64,000 bases of DNA from Falsiroseomonas selenitidurans (GCF_012103215.1 NZ_JAAVNE010000025.1:1-64000), one strand, 5' to 3'. Counted from the first letter of the stretch, positions 16,002-25,977 are shown. Notes: generated by a model from the sequence alone, not told the origin. Made by a program: numbers and translations.

Positions 16002-17690
16002 ATGCCCGAAACGAGCCCGAACTGGACCCTGGCGAGCCGCCCCCCGGCCGCGGTGTTGTGGCCGGCGGCGCTGCAGCATGTGGGGCTGGGCTCCGTCACC
16101 CTGGTGTTCCCGCTGCTGGTCGCCGACAGCGCGGGGGCGGATCCGGCGCTGCTGCCGGGCTATCTTTCCCTCGCCATGCTGGCGCTGGGCATCGCCACGC
16201 TGCTGCAATGCTGGGGGCGGCATGGCATCGGCTCAGGCTTCCTGCTGCCGGCCGTCTTCACCGCCATCTACCTGCCGCCCACCGTGCTGGCGGCGCGCCA
16301 TGGCGGGCTGGGGGCGGTGGCGGCGATGACCATGGCGGCGGGGGTCACGCAGATCCTGCTCTCGCTCGCCATCCGCCGGCTGCGCCCCTTCCTGCCGACG
16401 GAGCTGGTGGGGCTGGTGGTGCTGATGATCGGCATCGGGCTCGGCCTGCTGGCGCTGCGCCTGATCCTCGGCTTCGGCCCCGGGCTGGATCGCGGCACGG
16501 ACGACCTGCCAGCCAGCCTGCTGGCGCTGCTGGTCATCGGCGGGGTCAGTGTCTGGGGCGGGGCGCGGCTGCGGCCGCTGGCGGTGCTGGCCGGGCTGGT
16601 GGTCGGCTTTGCCGCGCATGCGCTGCGCGTGGCGGTGGAAGGCGGGCTGCTGCTGCCGGTGCCGCTGGGGTGGGAGGTCCCGGCCTGGCCGCCCGCCACA
16701 CCCACCCTGGAATGGACCCTGCTGCCCGGCTTCGCCATGGGCGCCCTGGCCTGCCTGGTGCGCGCCTGCGGCGATGTGGTGGCCAGCGACCGGGCGACGG
16801 ACCCGCATTGGCGGCGCCCGGATTTCGCCCGGATGCGCGCCGGCGCCCTGGCGGATGGGCTCGGCACGCTGGTGGCCGGCATGCTGGGGGTGCCGGGCAC
16901 CAACACCTACACCGCCAGCGTCGGGCTTTCGATCGCCAGCGGCATCACCGCCCGGCGGGTGGGGCTGGCGGTGGGCGTGCTGTGGATCGGGCTCGCCTTC
17001 CTGCCGGGCTCCGCCGCGCTGGTGCTGGCGGTGCCGCGCGGCGTGCTGGGGGCGGCGCTGTTCTTCGCCGCGGCGTTCATCGTCACCACCGGCATGGGCA
17101 TCGTCACCCAGCGGCTGATGGATGCGCGGCGCACGCTGGTGGTGGGCGCGGCGCTGGTCATCGGCCTGTCCTACGACGCGGTGCCGCAGATCTTCTCCGG
17201 CCTGCCGGACGCGGCGCGGCTGCTGGTTTCCTCCTCCCTCGTCCTGGCCATGGTGGCGGCGCTGCTGCTGGTGGCGGCCTTCCGCCTGGGGGCCGGGCAG
17301 CAGCGCCACCTGGCCTGGCGCCCGGCCGATGGCGCCGCCGCGCTGCAGGATTTCGCCCACCGCGCCGGCGCCGCCTGGGGCGCGCGGGCCGAGGTGGTGG
17401 CGCGGCTGGAGGCAGCGCTGGAGGAAGTGGCCAGTGCGCTGCCGCCGCTGCTGTCAGCCGGCGCGGTGGTGGAGGTGGCCGGCCGCTTCGACGAGTTCAA
17501 CCTGGATGTGGCGTTGCGCTGGCCCGGCGAGGCACTGGACGCCGCGCCGCCCGACCTCGATGCCGCGGCGGACGACGCCGCCCTGGCCAGCCGCCTGGCC
17601 ACCCTGCTGCTGCGCCGCGCCGCGGACCGTGTGACGGAGCATCGCCTGCCGGATGGCCGGCAGGAGTTGCGGCTGCACTACGAGCATTGA
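16002..17690 (+). CDS. NCS2 nucleobase:cation symporter with extra C-terminal soluble domain
   Basis: A 562-residue protein. The first 440 or so residues hold 12-14 membrane segments with NCS2 features: an early LQHVGLGSVTLVFPLLV segment in helix 1 and GVPGTNTYTASVGLSIASGI for the conserved helix-10 motif. NCS2 proteins import xanthine, uric acid or uracil with protons or sodium across the inner membrane. The last 110 residues, after the basic AWRPADG link, are soluble and contain LLSAGAVVEVAGRFDEFNLDV and LRRAADRVTEHRLPDG, a pattern reminiscent of a small HATPase-like domain. This extension is not part of the standard family. The gene starts 42 bases after folC. Confidence 0.82.
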   Translation: MPETSPNWTLASRPPAAVLWPAALQHVGLGSVTLVFPLLVADSAGADPALLPGYLSLAMLALGIATLLQCWGRHGIGSGFLLPAVFTAIYLPPTVLAARHGGLGAVAAMTMAAGVTQILLSLAIRRLRPFLPTELVGLVVLMIGIGLGLLALRLILGFGPGLDRGTDDLPASLLALLVIGGVSVWGGARLRPLAVLAGLVVGFAAHALRVAVEGGLLLPVPLGWEVPAWPPATPTLEWTLLPGFAMGALACLVRACGDVVASDRATDPHWRRPDFARMRAGALADGLGTLVAGMLGVPGTNTYTASVGLSIASGITARRVGLAVGVLWIGLAFLPGSAALVLAVPRGVLGAALFFAAAFIVTTGMGIVTQRLMDARRTLVVGAALVIGLSYDAVPQIFSGLPDAARLLVSSSLVLAMVAALLLVAAFRLGAGQQRHLAWRPADGAAALQDFAHRAGAAWGARAEVVARLEAALEEVASALPPLLSAGAVVEVAGRFDEFNLDVALRWPGEALDAAPPDLDAAADDAALASRLATLLLRRAADRVTEHRLPDGRQELRLHYEH

Positions 17691-17703
17691 CCGGCGCAGG
17701 CTG

Positions 17704-17773
17704 ATACCCGACGCACGAAGTCCCGACCTGCGGCCCGAGGGGCACGAAGGCGAAACCTTCGTGCGGCTGGTAT
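17704..17773. repeat. Nested inverted/direct repeat with GCACGAAG units
   Basis: Seventeen-base arms at 17704-17720 and 17757-17773 match in inverted orientation at 15 positions. Inside is a perfect hairpin at 17742-17764, GCACGAAGG/CCTTCGTGC around CGAAA. GCACGAAG therefore occurs twice in direct and once in inverted orientation. It lies between the convergent NCS2 and sugar-dehydrogenase genes and may terminate both; its shape also suits a REP-like repeat. Confidence 0.75.
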
Positions 17774-17804
17774 GACAGGATTGAGCCGCGCGGGCTGGCC
17801 CGCT

Positions 17805-18938
17805 TCAGCCGCCAGGCGCCAGCCGCAGGATCCGGCCCCGCGCCTCATCCGTCAGCAGCAGCAGCGCGCCATCCTGCGCCACCAGCACGTCCCGCAGACG
17901 GATGCGGCGGTCGAACAGCAGGCGTTCCTCGCCCACCACGCGGTCGCCATCGGTCGTCAGCCGCACCAGGCCGGGCGGGTTCAGCGCGGCGACGAACAGG
18001 CTGCCGCGCCAGGCGGGAAAAGCGTCGGAGTCGTAAAAGGCGATGCCGGAGGGGCTGACGGCCGGAACCCAGACATGGATCGGGTCCTCCATGCCCGGGG
18101 CGGTCTTGCGGTCGCTGATCGGGGTGCCGCTGTAGTTCACGCCCCAGGTCACGCGCGGCCAGCCATAGTTGCGGCCGGGGCGGAGGATGTTGATCTCGTC
18201 GCCGCCGCGCGGGCCGAACTCGGCTTCCCACAGGCTGCCCGTCCAGGGGTTGAAGGCCAGGCCCTGCGGGTGGCGGTGGCCGTAGCTGAACACCTCGGCC
18301 CGCGCATCGGCCCGGCCGGCGAAGGGGTTGTCCGGCTGGGCGCGGCCTTCCCGATCCAGGCGCAGCACCTTGCCGGCCAGGTCGTCCAGGCGCTGCGCCC
18401 TTTCCCGGTCCTGGTTGCGGTCGCCGGTGGACAGGTACAGCCGGCCATCCGGGCCGAAGGCGATGCGGCAGCCATAATGCTGGCGGCCGCTGGCCTGCGG
18501 CGGCGTGGCGTCCAGCAGCGGCGTCACCTGCTCCAGCCCGCGCGCCTCCGCGCCCAGCCGGGCGCGCACCAGCCGCGTCAGCGCGCCGCCCTGCACCAGC
18601 ATCGCCTGGCACAGGAAGACCTCGCGGCTCGTCGTGAAATCCGGGGCGAGGGCAACATCCAGCAGCCCGCCCTGGCTGGCGGCTTCCACCGCCGGCACAT
18701 TCGCCAGCGGGGCGGAAACGGCGCCATCCCGCCCGACCAGCCGCAGCCGGCCGGGCCGTTCCGTCACCAGCAGCCGCCCATCCGGCAGCAACGCCGCGCC
18801 CCAGGGATGTTCCAGGCCGCGGGCGAAGGTGGTCAGCCGGAAGTCGTGGCGTTCCGACCGAACCCGCTCCCCCTCCTGCGCCAGGGCGGCGGGGAAGGGC
18901 AGCAGGGCGGCCAGCAGGGCGATGAGGATGCGCGTCAT
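17805..18938 (-). CDS. PQQ-dependent soluble aldose sugar dehydrogenase-like protein
   Basis: A 377-residue periplasmic protein with a signal peptide (MTRILIALLAALLPFPAALAQ). The mature beta-propeller has the family signatures: GLEHPWGAALLPDGRLLVTERPGRL, the active-site QHYGCRIAFGPDGRLYLSTGDR, YGHRHPQGLAFNPWTG, and EAEFGPRGGDEIN, with NYGWPRVTWG following. These match soluble glucose/aldose dehydrogenases of the YliI type, which oxidise sugars with PQQ. No PQQ synthesis genes are seen here. Its gene lies downstream of trxA on the same strand, 43 bases away. Confidence 0.88.
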   Translation of the reverse strand: MTRILIALLAALLPFPAALAQEGERVRSERHDFRLTTFARGLEHPWGAALLPDGRLLVTERPGRLRLVGRDGAVSAPLANVPAVEAASQGGLLDVALAPDFTTSREVFLCQAMLVQGGALTRLVRARLGAEARGLEQVTPLLDATPPQASGRQHYGCRIAFGPDGRLYLSTGDRNQDRERAQRLDDLAGKVLRLDREGRAQPDNPFAGRADARAEVFSYGHRHPQGLAFNPWTGSLWEAEFGPRGGDEINILRPGRNYGWPRVTWGVNYSGTPISDRKTAPGMEDPIHVWVPAVSPSGIAFYDSDAFPAWRGSLFVAALNPPGLVRLTTDGDRVVGEERLLFDRRIRLRDVLVAQDGALLLLTDEARGRILRLAPGG

Positions 18939-18981
18939 GCGCCCGATGTAGGGCGCCGACGCGCCGGCGCCATGGCCGGGA

Positions 18982-19311
18982 TCAGCCGACCTTGGTCGCG
19001 ACCCAGTCCTTCAGCGCGCTCTTCGGCAGGGCGCCGACCTTGGTGTCCACCGGCTTGCCGTCCTTGAACAGGATCATGGTGGGGATGCCGCGCACCGCGT
19101 AGTCGTTCGGCGTCATCGGGTTGTCGTCGATGTTCACCTTCGCGATGGTCAGCTTGCCGGCGTATTCCTTCGCGATCTCGTCCAGGATCGGCGCGACCAT
19201 GCGGCAGGGGCCGCACCATTCGGCCCAGAAATCGACCAGGACGGGGCCGGAGGCTTCCAGCACATCCTGCTTGAAGCTGTCGTCGGTGACAGCCTTGGTG
19301 AGTTCGCTCAT
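18982..19311 (-). CDS. trxA: Thioredoxin
   Basis: A 109-residue thioredoxin with the active site WCGPC (C33 and C36), the preceding VLVDFWAEW strand, the cis-Pro block [11 protein letters not shown], and no signal peptide. It reduces protein disulfides in the cytoplasm using thioredoxin reductase. It sits downstream of addA, as in many alphaproteobacteria, but a promoter of its own is visible at 19357-19385. Confidence 0.96.
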   Translation of the reverse strand: MSELTKAVTDDSFKQDVLEASGPVLVDFWAEWCGPCRMVAPILDEIAKEYAGKLTIAKVNIDDNPMTPNDYAVRGIPTMILFKDGKPVDTKVGALPKSALKDWVATKVG

Positions 19312-19356
19312 CGGGGGTCTCCGTGCGCGTCGCGGGGGGCTGGCGCGTTGTGTGGC

Positions 19357-19385
19357 AAGATCGTGTCGCCGTTGCCCCCGGTCAA
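19357..19385 (-). promoter_or_regulatory. trxA: Candidate trxA promoter
   Basis: TTGACC (19385-19380) and GATCTT (19362-19357) are 17 bases apart on the minus strand in the 105-base gap between addA and trxA, about 46 bases before the trxA ATG. The -10 match is modest. Confidence 0.4.
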
Positions 19386-19416
19386 GCAAGCGCCTTCCTG
19401 CGCCGGCTGCGCAGCC

Positions 19417-22400
19417 TCATGCCGACGGCGCATGGCTATCCAGCAAACCTTCCACCAGAGGCATGAGTCGAGCGCCGAAGGTCCAGACCAGGGCGCAATC
19501 CACGCGGCGGCCGGGGAAGGCCTGGCGCAGCACGGCGCGGTAGGCGGCCATCTGGCGGAGATACAGCGCCGGTACCTGGGCAGCGTCCGCCGGCGGCGGG
19601 CGGTTGGTCTTGTAGTCCAGCACCAGCACGCGGTCCGGCGCCACCAGCAGCCGGTCCACCTGGCCGCTGACCAGCCGGTTGCCGAGCCGCCCGGCGATCG
19701 GCGCCTCCGCCAGGCTGTCCGGGCCGAAGGCGGCGGCGAAGGTCGGGGCGTCCAGCAAGGCCAGCACCTCCGCGAGGATCTCCGCCTGGGCTTCGGGCGG
19801 CAGCGCATGGCCGCGGCGGGCGAGGAAGGCGGCGCCGGCCTTGGTGCGCTCCGCCGGTGGCCGGTCTGGCAGGTGCTGCAGCAGCGCATGCACCAGCCGG
19901 CCGCGGCGGAAGCGCTGGCCGGTGGGGTCGGCGGCGCCATGCGGGGCGGCGGCGGGCGGTTCATTCTCTCCCGGCACGGCGGAGGGGGCCAGCGCGTCCA
20001 GCACCGCTTCGGCCGGCGCCGGGCGATGCGCCCAGCCGGGCAGGCCGGCAGCTTCCGGTGGCGGCGCGTCGCGGCCATCCGGGCGGGGCGGGGCTTCCTG
20101 CGGGCTGACCAGCTGGCGCAGCGTGGCGCCGGCGAAGCGGCATTCGACCGGCGCGCCGAAGTCCCCCAGCGGCGCCTCCGCCGCCTCCAGCCGGGCAAAG
20201 CCCTGGGCGATCAGGTCGTACCAGCAGGCTTCCGGCCAGTCCCGCGTCTTCGGCCTGCGCTTCTGCCAGCCGCAGACCAGCAGCCGGTCCTCCGCCCGGG
20301 TCAGTGCGACATAGAGCAGCCGGTGTTCCTCCTCCGCCCGCGCCGCCTTTTCCGTGGCCAGCAGCGTGGCGAAGGCGGGGGCGTGGTGGTCCTTGTTCGG
20401 CGCCCAGAGCGGCAAAGGCGGCGCATCCGGCTCCATCACCCAGCGCACATCGCCGGTGTCCCGCCCCGGCGCCACCGTATCCGGCAGGATCACCACCGGC
20501 GCCTGCAACCCCTTGGCGCCGTGCACCGTCATGATCCGCACCGCATCGCCCGCGGCTTCCTGGTCCCGCTTCACCTCCGCCCCGCCGCGGCGCAGCCAGT
20601 GGACGAAGCCCTGCAGGCTGGGGGGATGCCGCGCGCCATAGGCCAGGGCGGCGTTGAGCAATTCCTCCACCGGGTCGGCCGCATCCGGCCCGAGCCGCGC
20701 CAGCAGCCTCTGCCGCCCGCGATGTTCCCCGAGTATTTCGGCGAACAGGGCGTGCGGGGTGACGAGGTCGGCGCGGGCCATCAGCCCGGCGAGGAAATCC
20801 GCCGCATGGCCTGCCGCGCTGTCCTGCCCGCGCAGCGCGGCCAGGCGCGACCACAGGCTGCCGGTGCGGCCCTGCGCCAGGGCGAAGAGCTGCGCCTCGT
20901 CGAGCCCGACCAGCGGCGATTTCAGGGCGGCCGCCAGCTGCAAATCATCCTCCGGCAGCAGCAGCGCATCGGCCAGCGCCAGCAGGTCCTGCACCGCGAT
21001 CTGCTCCGCCAGGCGGATGCGGTCCGCGCCGCCCACCGGCACGCCATGCTGCTTCAGCGCCCGCACCAGCCGCGGCAGCAGCCCGCCGCTGCGTTTGCGC
21101 ACCAGCACCAGGATGTCCCCGGCCCGCATCGGCCGGTCGCGGCTGGGCAGGCGCTCCCCCTCCCGCAGCCAGGTGGCGATGCGCGCGGCCAGCGCCTCCG
21201 CCAGCAGGGCATCGGCACCGGTCGCGGCGGCGGGGGTGTCCGGCACCTCCCATTCCGGCGGCGGCTCCGGCTCCGCCGCTTCCAGCATCGGCCACAGCTC
21301 GACGCAGCCGGCCTGGCCGGCGCGGTCCGGGCGGTGGCGCAGCCCCTCGCCCGCCGCCACCACACCCTCCCGCGCCGGGCCTTCCGCGAAGACGGCATCG
21401 ACCAGCGCCAGCACCGGCGCGGTGGAGCGGAAGGAGACCTGCAACTGCAAGTCGCGCAGCCTTTCGCCCAGCGCCGCCAGGCGTTCGGCGAAATGCGCCT
21501 TCCAGCGGATGAAGCCGGCGGCGTCGGCGCCCTGGAAGCCGTAGATGGACTGCTTGACGTCGCCCACCGCGAAGATGGTGCGCGGCGGCGCCTCGGCCCG
21601 CCGTTCCCGCCCGTGTCCGGCGAAGAATTCCTCGGTCAGCGCGGCGGCGATGCCCCATTGCGCCGGGTTGCTGTCCTGCGCCTCGTCCAGCAGCACATGG
21701 TCCAGCCCGCCATCCAGCTTGAACAGCACCCAGGCGCTGCCCGGGTCGCGCAGCACCTGGCGTGCCGCCAGGATCAGGTCGTCATAATCCAGCAGGCCGC
21801 GGGCGCGCTTGCGGGCGCGATAGCCTTCCAGCACCGGCGCGCCGAGCGACAGCAGCGCGCGGGTGGCCGCCAGCAGGCGGCTGGCGCGGCGGCTGCCTTC
21901 CATCGCCGCCACCCGCTCCGCCTCCCGCCGCAGGATCTCCGCGCATTCCGCCTGGCGCGGGCCGACCTCCTTGGTGGCGAGGCGGGCGCGCGGCGTGCCG
22001 TCCTTCGTCAGCAGCAGCGCCACCCAATCCGCCCAGCGGGCGGCGCGCTGCGCCGGGGGGGCCTGCAGCCAGTCCAGCAGCGCCAGGCCCCGATCGCGGT
22101 CGTTCTTGTTGCGGCTGGCCTCCAGCAGCCTTGCGGCCATCACCGCCTGGGGGTCCGCATCCTGCGCCGCCGCCTCCACCAGCGCCGCCTCTTGCGCCGC
22201 TTCCGGCAGGCCCAGATGCTGGCCGATGCAGGCGCAGAGCCGTTCGAGGGAGCCGGCGCCGCGCAGCGCCTCCGCCAGCCTTTCGCGGTCCCGGTCCAGG
22301 GCGGCGACCAGCCGGGCGAAGGCATCCGGCGGCACCAGGCTGGCCAGCGCCTCCAGCGCCGGGGCCTGGGCGGGGGCGGCCAGCACGGCTTCCCGCGCCG

Positions 22401-22890
22401 CGGCCAGCAGATCCGCCGCATCCGCTTCCTCCGCCACGCCGAAATGCGGGGCGAGGCCGGCCTCCAGCGGGAAGGCGCGCAGCAGGGATTGGCAGAAGGC
22501 GTGGATGGTGCTGATGCGCATGCCGCCCGGCAGGTCCAGCACCCGCGCGAACAGCCCGCGCGCCGCATCCAGGTCGCGGCGATCCGGCGCCCGCCCCAGC
22601 AGGGCGCCCAGCCGTGCCGCCAGCTGCGATTCCGGCTCCACCGCCCAGCGGCCGAGGTCGCGCGCCAGGCGCGTCGCCATCTCCGCCGCCGCCGCCTTGG
22701 TGAAGGTGAGGCAGAGGATGGCCCCCGGCCGTGTGCCCGGCGCCAGCAGCAGGCGCAGCACCCGGTCGGTCAGCACCTTGGTCTTGCCCGACCCGGCGGA
22801 GGCGCCGACCCAGGCGGAGGAAGCGGGCGCGGAGGCCTCGGCCTGCGCCGCCTCCGCCTCCTGCCGCGCCGTCAGGCTGCGGCCGCTCAT
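19417..22890 (-). CDS. addA: Double-strand break repair helicase/nuclease AddA
   Basis: An 1157-residue UvrD-type helicase with a C-terminal nuclease. Visible: Walker A GASAGSGKTK (residues 29-38), LCLTFTKAAAAEM, DEAQDSNPAQW, VGDVKQSIYGFQGAD, and near the C-terminus the PD-(D/E)XK nuclease motif VLDYKTNRPPP followed by QMAAYRAVL. With AddB it processes double-strand breaks to 3' single strands for RecA (the RecBCD equivalent). The start overlaps the addB stop as ATGA. The length is normal for alphaproteobacterial AddA. Confidence 0.96.
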   Translation of the reverse strand: MSGRSLTARQEAEAAQAEASAPASSAWVGASAGSGKTKVLTDRVLRLLLAPGTRPGAILCLTFTKAAAAEMATRLARDLGRWAVEPESQLAARLGALLGRAPDRRDLDAARGLFARVLDLPGGMRISTIHAFCQSLLRAFPLEAGLAPHFGVAEEADAADLLAAAREAVLAAPAQAPALEALASLVPPDAFARLVAALDRDRERLAEALRGAGSLERLCACIGQHLGLPEAAQEAALVEAAAQDADPQAVMAARLLEASRNKNDRDRGLALLDWLQAPPAQRAARWADWVALLLTKDGTPRARLATKEVGPRQAECAEILRREAERVAAMEGSRRASRLLAATRALLSLGAPVLEGYRARKRARGLLDYDDLILAARQVLRDPGSAWVLFKLDGGLDHVLLDEAQDSNPAQWGIAAALTEEFFAGHGRERRAEAPPRTIFAVGDVKQSIYGFQGADAAGFIRWKAHFAERLAALGERLRDLQLQVSFRSTAPVLALVDAVFAEGPAREGVVAAGEGLRHRPDRAGQAGCVELWPMLEAAEPEPPPEWEVPDTPAAATGADALLAEALAARIATWLREGERLPSRDRPMRAGDILVLVRKRSGGLLPRLVRALKQHGVPVGGADRIRLAEQIAVQDLLALADALLLPEDDLQLAAALKSPLVGLDEAQLFALAQGRTGSLWSRLAALRGQDSAAGHAADFLAGLMARADLVTPHALFAEILGEHRGRQRLLARLGPDAADPVEELLNAALAYGARHPPSLQGFVHWLRRGGAEVKRDQEAAGDAVRIMTVHGAKGLQAPVVILPDTVAPGRDTGDVRWVMEPDAPPLPLWAPNKDHHAPAFATLLATEKAARAEEEHRLLYVALTRAEDRLLVCGWQKRRPKTRDWPEACWYDLIAQGFARLEAAEAPLGDFGAPVECRFAGATLRQLVSPQEAPPRPDGRDAPPPEAAGLPGWAHRPAPAEAVLDALAPSAVPGENEPPAAAPHGAADPTGQRFRRGRLVHALLQHLPDRPPAERTKAGAAFLARRGHALPPEAQAEILAEVLALLDAPTFAAAFGPDSLAEAPIAGRLGNRLVSGQVDRLLVAPDRVLVLDYKTNRPPPADAAQVPALYLRQMAAYRAVLRQAFPGRRVDCALVWTFGARLMPLVEGLLDSHAPSA

Positions 22891-25800
22891 TCCTCGCCCT
22901 CCGCATCCGCCCATTCGGCGAAGCGGGCCAGGTGGTCGTAGTCGCCGCCGCGGGCGGCGCGGGCGGGGTGCGGGCGGGCGGCGAAGGGCGCATCGCCCAG
23001 CAGGAAGCGGTCCAGCAGCCGGCCCAGCCGGTCGAGCGACAGGGCGGCCAGCTCCGCCACCTCCTCCGCCCCCGTCAGCATCGGGTGCGATTCGCCCGGC
23101 ACCTCGCCACCCGAGAGCTTCCAGTACACCAGCGCGGCGACCGGCGCGGCGGGCAGCCCGGCGAAGGCGCCGGCCTCGGCGAGCGCGGCCTCCAGCGGCA
23201 ATTGCGGGGCGCGGCCATCCTGCAATTCGGGCAGGCCGGGCACGCGGCCGGTCTTGTAGTCCAGCACCTGCAGGCTGCCATCGCCCAGCCGGTCGATCCG
23301 GTCGGCGCGCGCCTTCAGCGCCACCACGCCGCGCGGCCGCGGCAGGTCGAAGCGGGCCTCCACCTCCGTGACGCTGGCGGCGATGCCGCCGCCCTGGCGC
23401 ATCTCCGCCTCCAGCCGCACCACGAAGGCGCCGATGCGGGCCAGGCGCGGGCGCCAGAAGGCCGCCAGCGAGGGCCTTGGCCCCTGCGCCGCCAGGGCCT
23501 CCGCCGCCGCCTCCCCCCAATCCGCCAGGGCCTGGTCCTCGCCCGGCCAGCCGCCGGGGGCGCGGGCGATGCGGCGGATGAAGCCGGACAGCGCGGCATG
23601 GACGATGATGCCGTAGTCCAGCGCGCCGACATCGGCATCCAGCGGATCCAGCGCCCGCAGCCGCAGCACGCGCCGGGCATAGAAGGCGTAGGGGTCGGCC
23701 AGCAGGTCGGCGACCTCGGTCACCGCAATCTCCCGCGGCCGCAGGGCCGCCGGCGGGCAGGGGGCGGGGCGGCCGACGGGGGTGACGGTCGCCGGCTGGT
23801 CCAGCGCTGCCGCCCAGCGCGCCGCCTCGCTGCCCGCCAGCGCCAGCCCCTGGCCGGCCAGGAAGGTTTCCAGCCTGGTGAGCCAGCGCGCGGCGACCGT
23901 CGGCGACCCGCCGCGCCGCGCCGCGCGCGACAGCACGGCCTCCTTCGCCGCGCAGGCGAACAGGAAAAAGTCCATGCAGACGCGGCCGATGCGGGCTTCC
24001 GGCTCCGGCAGGCCGAACTGCGCGCGCATCGGCCGGCTCATCCAGGGGCCCGGGTCGGTGGCCAGCGGCCAGACGCCCTCATCCAGCGCGCCGAGCACGA
24101 CGCGGTCGAAGGCCAGCAGCCGCGCCTCCAGCAGGCCGAGGATCTCGACGCGCGGATGCGCGGCCTCGTGCAGCCGCACCTGGCGGGTGGCGATGCCCTC
24201 CAGGCTGGCCTCGAACAGCGCCGGCCAGGCGGCAGGGTCGATCGGCGCCAGGTGGGACAGCGCCGGGGCAAGGTCCGCCATATGCCCGGCCAGCACCTCC
24301 CCCTCCTGCGCCGCATAGAGCCGCAGGCCGCCGGGCTGCTCGGGCGTCGTGGCCAGCGCCTCGGCGGCGGCCAGATGCGCGGCCAGCAGATCCGCCGGTG
24401 GCCGGGCCACGCGGCCGGGATGGGCGAAATCGCCGAGGGAAGCGGCCAGGGCGGCGTGCAGGGCCAGCAGATCCGCCTTGCCGGGGCCGTCGGGCAGCGC
24501 CGCGATCAACGCCGCCAGCCCCTCCAGCCCGCCCTGCGGCCGTGGCCCGCGGAGCACCCGGCGTTCCAGCAGCCGCACGGCGGACAGGAATTCGGCGCGC
24601 GGCATCCCGGCGGCGGCAAGCGGGTGCTTGGCCAGGGCGAGCAGTGGCACCGGCGCGAAATCCTCCGCCACGGTGCGGGCCAGCAGGCGCAGGAACACGC
24701 CCGTCGGCGTCTGTGCCAGAGGCTGGCCGGCGCTGTCATCGGCGCGGATGCCGTGGCGCAGCAAATCGGCCGAGACGCGCCGCGCCAGGTCGCGATCCGG
24801 CGTTATCAGCGCGGCGCGGGCGCCGGGGCGCTCCAGCGCCTCGCGCAGCAGCATGGCGATGGCGGCGGCCTCCGCCTGGGCATCCGGGGCGACCAGCGCC
24901 TGCAACCCCGCGAGCCCCGGTGCCCAGCGCGCCGCGGCCGGCACGGTCCAGGGTTGCATGCCCTCCGGCGGGCGCAGCGCCATCTCCAGCAGCGCCGGCC
25001 GGGCTTCCGGCACCGGGCCGGCGGCGCCGCTGCAGCCGGGCCAGCGCCGCACCTGCCGCGGCGTGGCGCCCAGGGCCGCCAGCAGCCGCGCCTGGCTGGA
25101 GAAGGGATGCGGGGCGGAGGCGGCGATGGCCTCCCAGAGCGGGCCGGCGGTCTCGCGGTCGATGCCATGCAGCAGCACCGCGCCCTGCGGCGCGCCGGCC
25201 AGCACCCGCAGCAGTTCGACCGCCGCCGGGATGGTGCCGCCCACGCCGATGCCGGCGGCGATCACCGGGTCCCGGGGCGGAGCCTCCTGCCAGGCGCGGG
25301 TCTGTTCGCGCAGCGCCAGCACCCGGCGCAGGCCGATATCCAGCAGCCCCTCGCCCTCCAGCCAGCCGGCCCAGGCGGTGGCGACGCCGCGCAGGAAGGT
25401 GGTGGTGATCTGCCAGTGGGTGGCCTGGGAGTCCGGCACCAGCGCCTCCAGCCGGCCGAGCCAGGCCTCGCCGAATTCCGCCGGCGATGCCTTGGCCAGC
25501 AGCGCCGTGTCCTTCTCCTCCAGCGCGATCTCGTCGAAGATCCGCGCCAGTTCTGCGGCCAGCGCCCAGGCCTGTTCGGGCGTGGAGGGGCCGCCATGGC
25601 GCGGCGGCAGGCGGATCACCAGGCTGGTCAGCACGGCCTGCCGGGTCAGCGCCGGCACTGCCGGCGGCAGGTCCAGCAGGCTGGGCAGGGCCAGCTCGTC
25701 CGCATCCTCGGTGGAAAGCCCGGCGAGCGCCCGCATCCGCGGCAGCAGCAGCGCGGCATCGCCTGACGCCGCCAGGAAGGCATCCCGCAGCCCGCGCGCG

Positions 25801-25931
25801 GAGCGCCGGGTGGGCAGCAGGATGGTGGCGCGGGAGAGGGCCTCCGGCGGCCGGTCGCGGAACTGCGCCAGGACCCCGGCGGCGAGGCAGTCCAGGAAGG
25901 GCAGCTCGGCGGGGATGTCGTAGAGGTTCAT
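22887..25931 (-). CDS. addB: Double-strand break repair protein AddB
   Basis: A 1014-residue partner of AddA. It begins with FLDCLAAGVLAQF and ILLPTRRSARGLRDAFL, typical of the inactivated helicase half of alphaproteobacterial AddB. The C-terminus carries a RecB-like PD-(D/E)XK nuclease with ALKARADRIDRL, VLDYKTGRVPG and QLPLEAALAE. AddAB cuts and unwinds DNA ends at repair. The start, 46 bases after the murU stop, and the 4-base overlap with addA fit one operon. Confidence 0.95.
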   Translation of the reverse strand: MNLYDIPAELPFLDCLAAGVLAQFRDRPPEALSRATILLPTRRSARGLRDAFLAASGDAALLLPRMRALAGLSTEDADELALPSLLDLPPAVPALTRQAVLTSLVIRLPPRHGGPSTPEQAWALAAELARIFDEIALEEKDTALLAKASPAEFGEAWLGRLEALVPDSQATHWQITTTFLRGVATAWAGWLEGEGLLDIGLRRVLALREQTRAWQEAPPRDPVIAAGIGVGGTIPAAVELLRVLAGAPQGAVLLHGIDRETAGPLWEAIAASAPHPFSSQARLLAALGATPRQVRRWPGCSGAAGPVPEARPALLEMALRPPEGMQPWTVPAAARWAPGLAGLQALVAPDAQAEAAAIAMLLREALERPGARAALITPDRDLARRVSADLLRHGIRADDSAGQPLAQTPTGVFLRLLARTVAEDFAPVPLLALAKHPLAAAGMPRAEFLSAVRLLERRVLRGPRPQGGLEGLAALIAALPDGPGKADLLALHAALAASLGDFAHPGRVARPPADLLAAHLAAAEALATTPEQPGGLRLYAAQEGEVLAGHMADLAPALSHLAPIDPAAWPALFEASLEGIATRQVRLHEAAHPRVEILGLLEARLLAFDRVVLGALDEGVWPLATDPGPWMSRPMRAQFGLPEPEARIGRVCMDFFLFACAAKEAVLSRAARRGGSPTVAARWLTRLETFLAGQGLALAGSEAARWAAALDQPATVTPVGRPAPCPPAALRPREIAVTEVADLLADPYAFYARRVLRLRALDPLDADVGALDYGIIVHAALSGFIRRIARAPGGWPGEDQALADWGEAAAEALAAQGPRPSLAAFWRPRLARIGAFVVRLEAEMRQGGGIAASVTEVEARFDLPRPRGVVALKARADRIDRLGDGSLQVLDYKTGRVPGLPELQDGRAPQLPLEAALAEAGAFAGLPAAPVAALVYWKLSGGEVPGESHPMLTGAEEVAELAALSLDRLGRLLDRFLLGDAPFAARPHPARAARGGDYDHLARFAEWADAEGEE

Positions 25932-25977
25932 GTTCCGTTCCAGAGGCTAGCCGGCCCGCCCGCCCGGGTCCAGCGGC

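Noticed and set aside
19348..22941. Plus-strand open frame of about 1200 codons opposite addA
   Set aside because: It is the antisense shadow of a clear AddA gene and has a low-complexity Gln/Arg/His composition.
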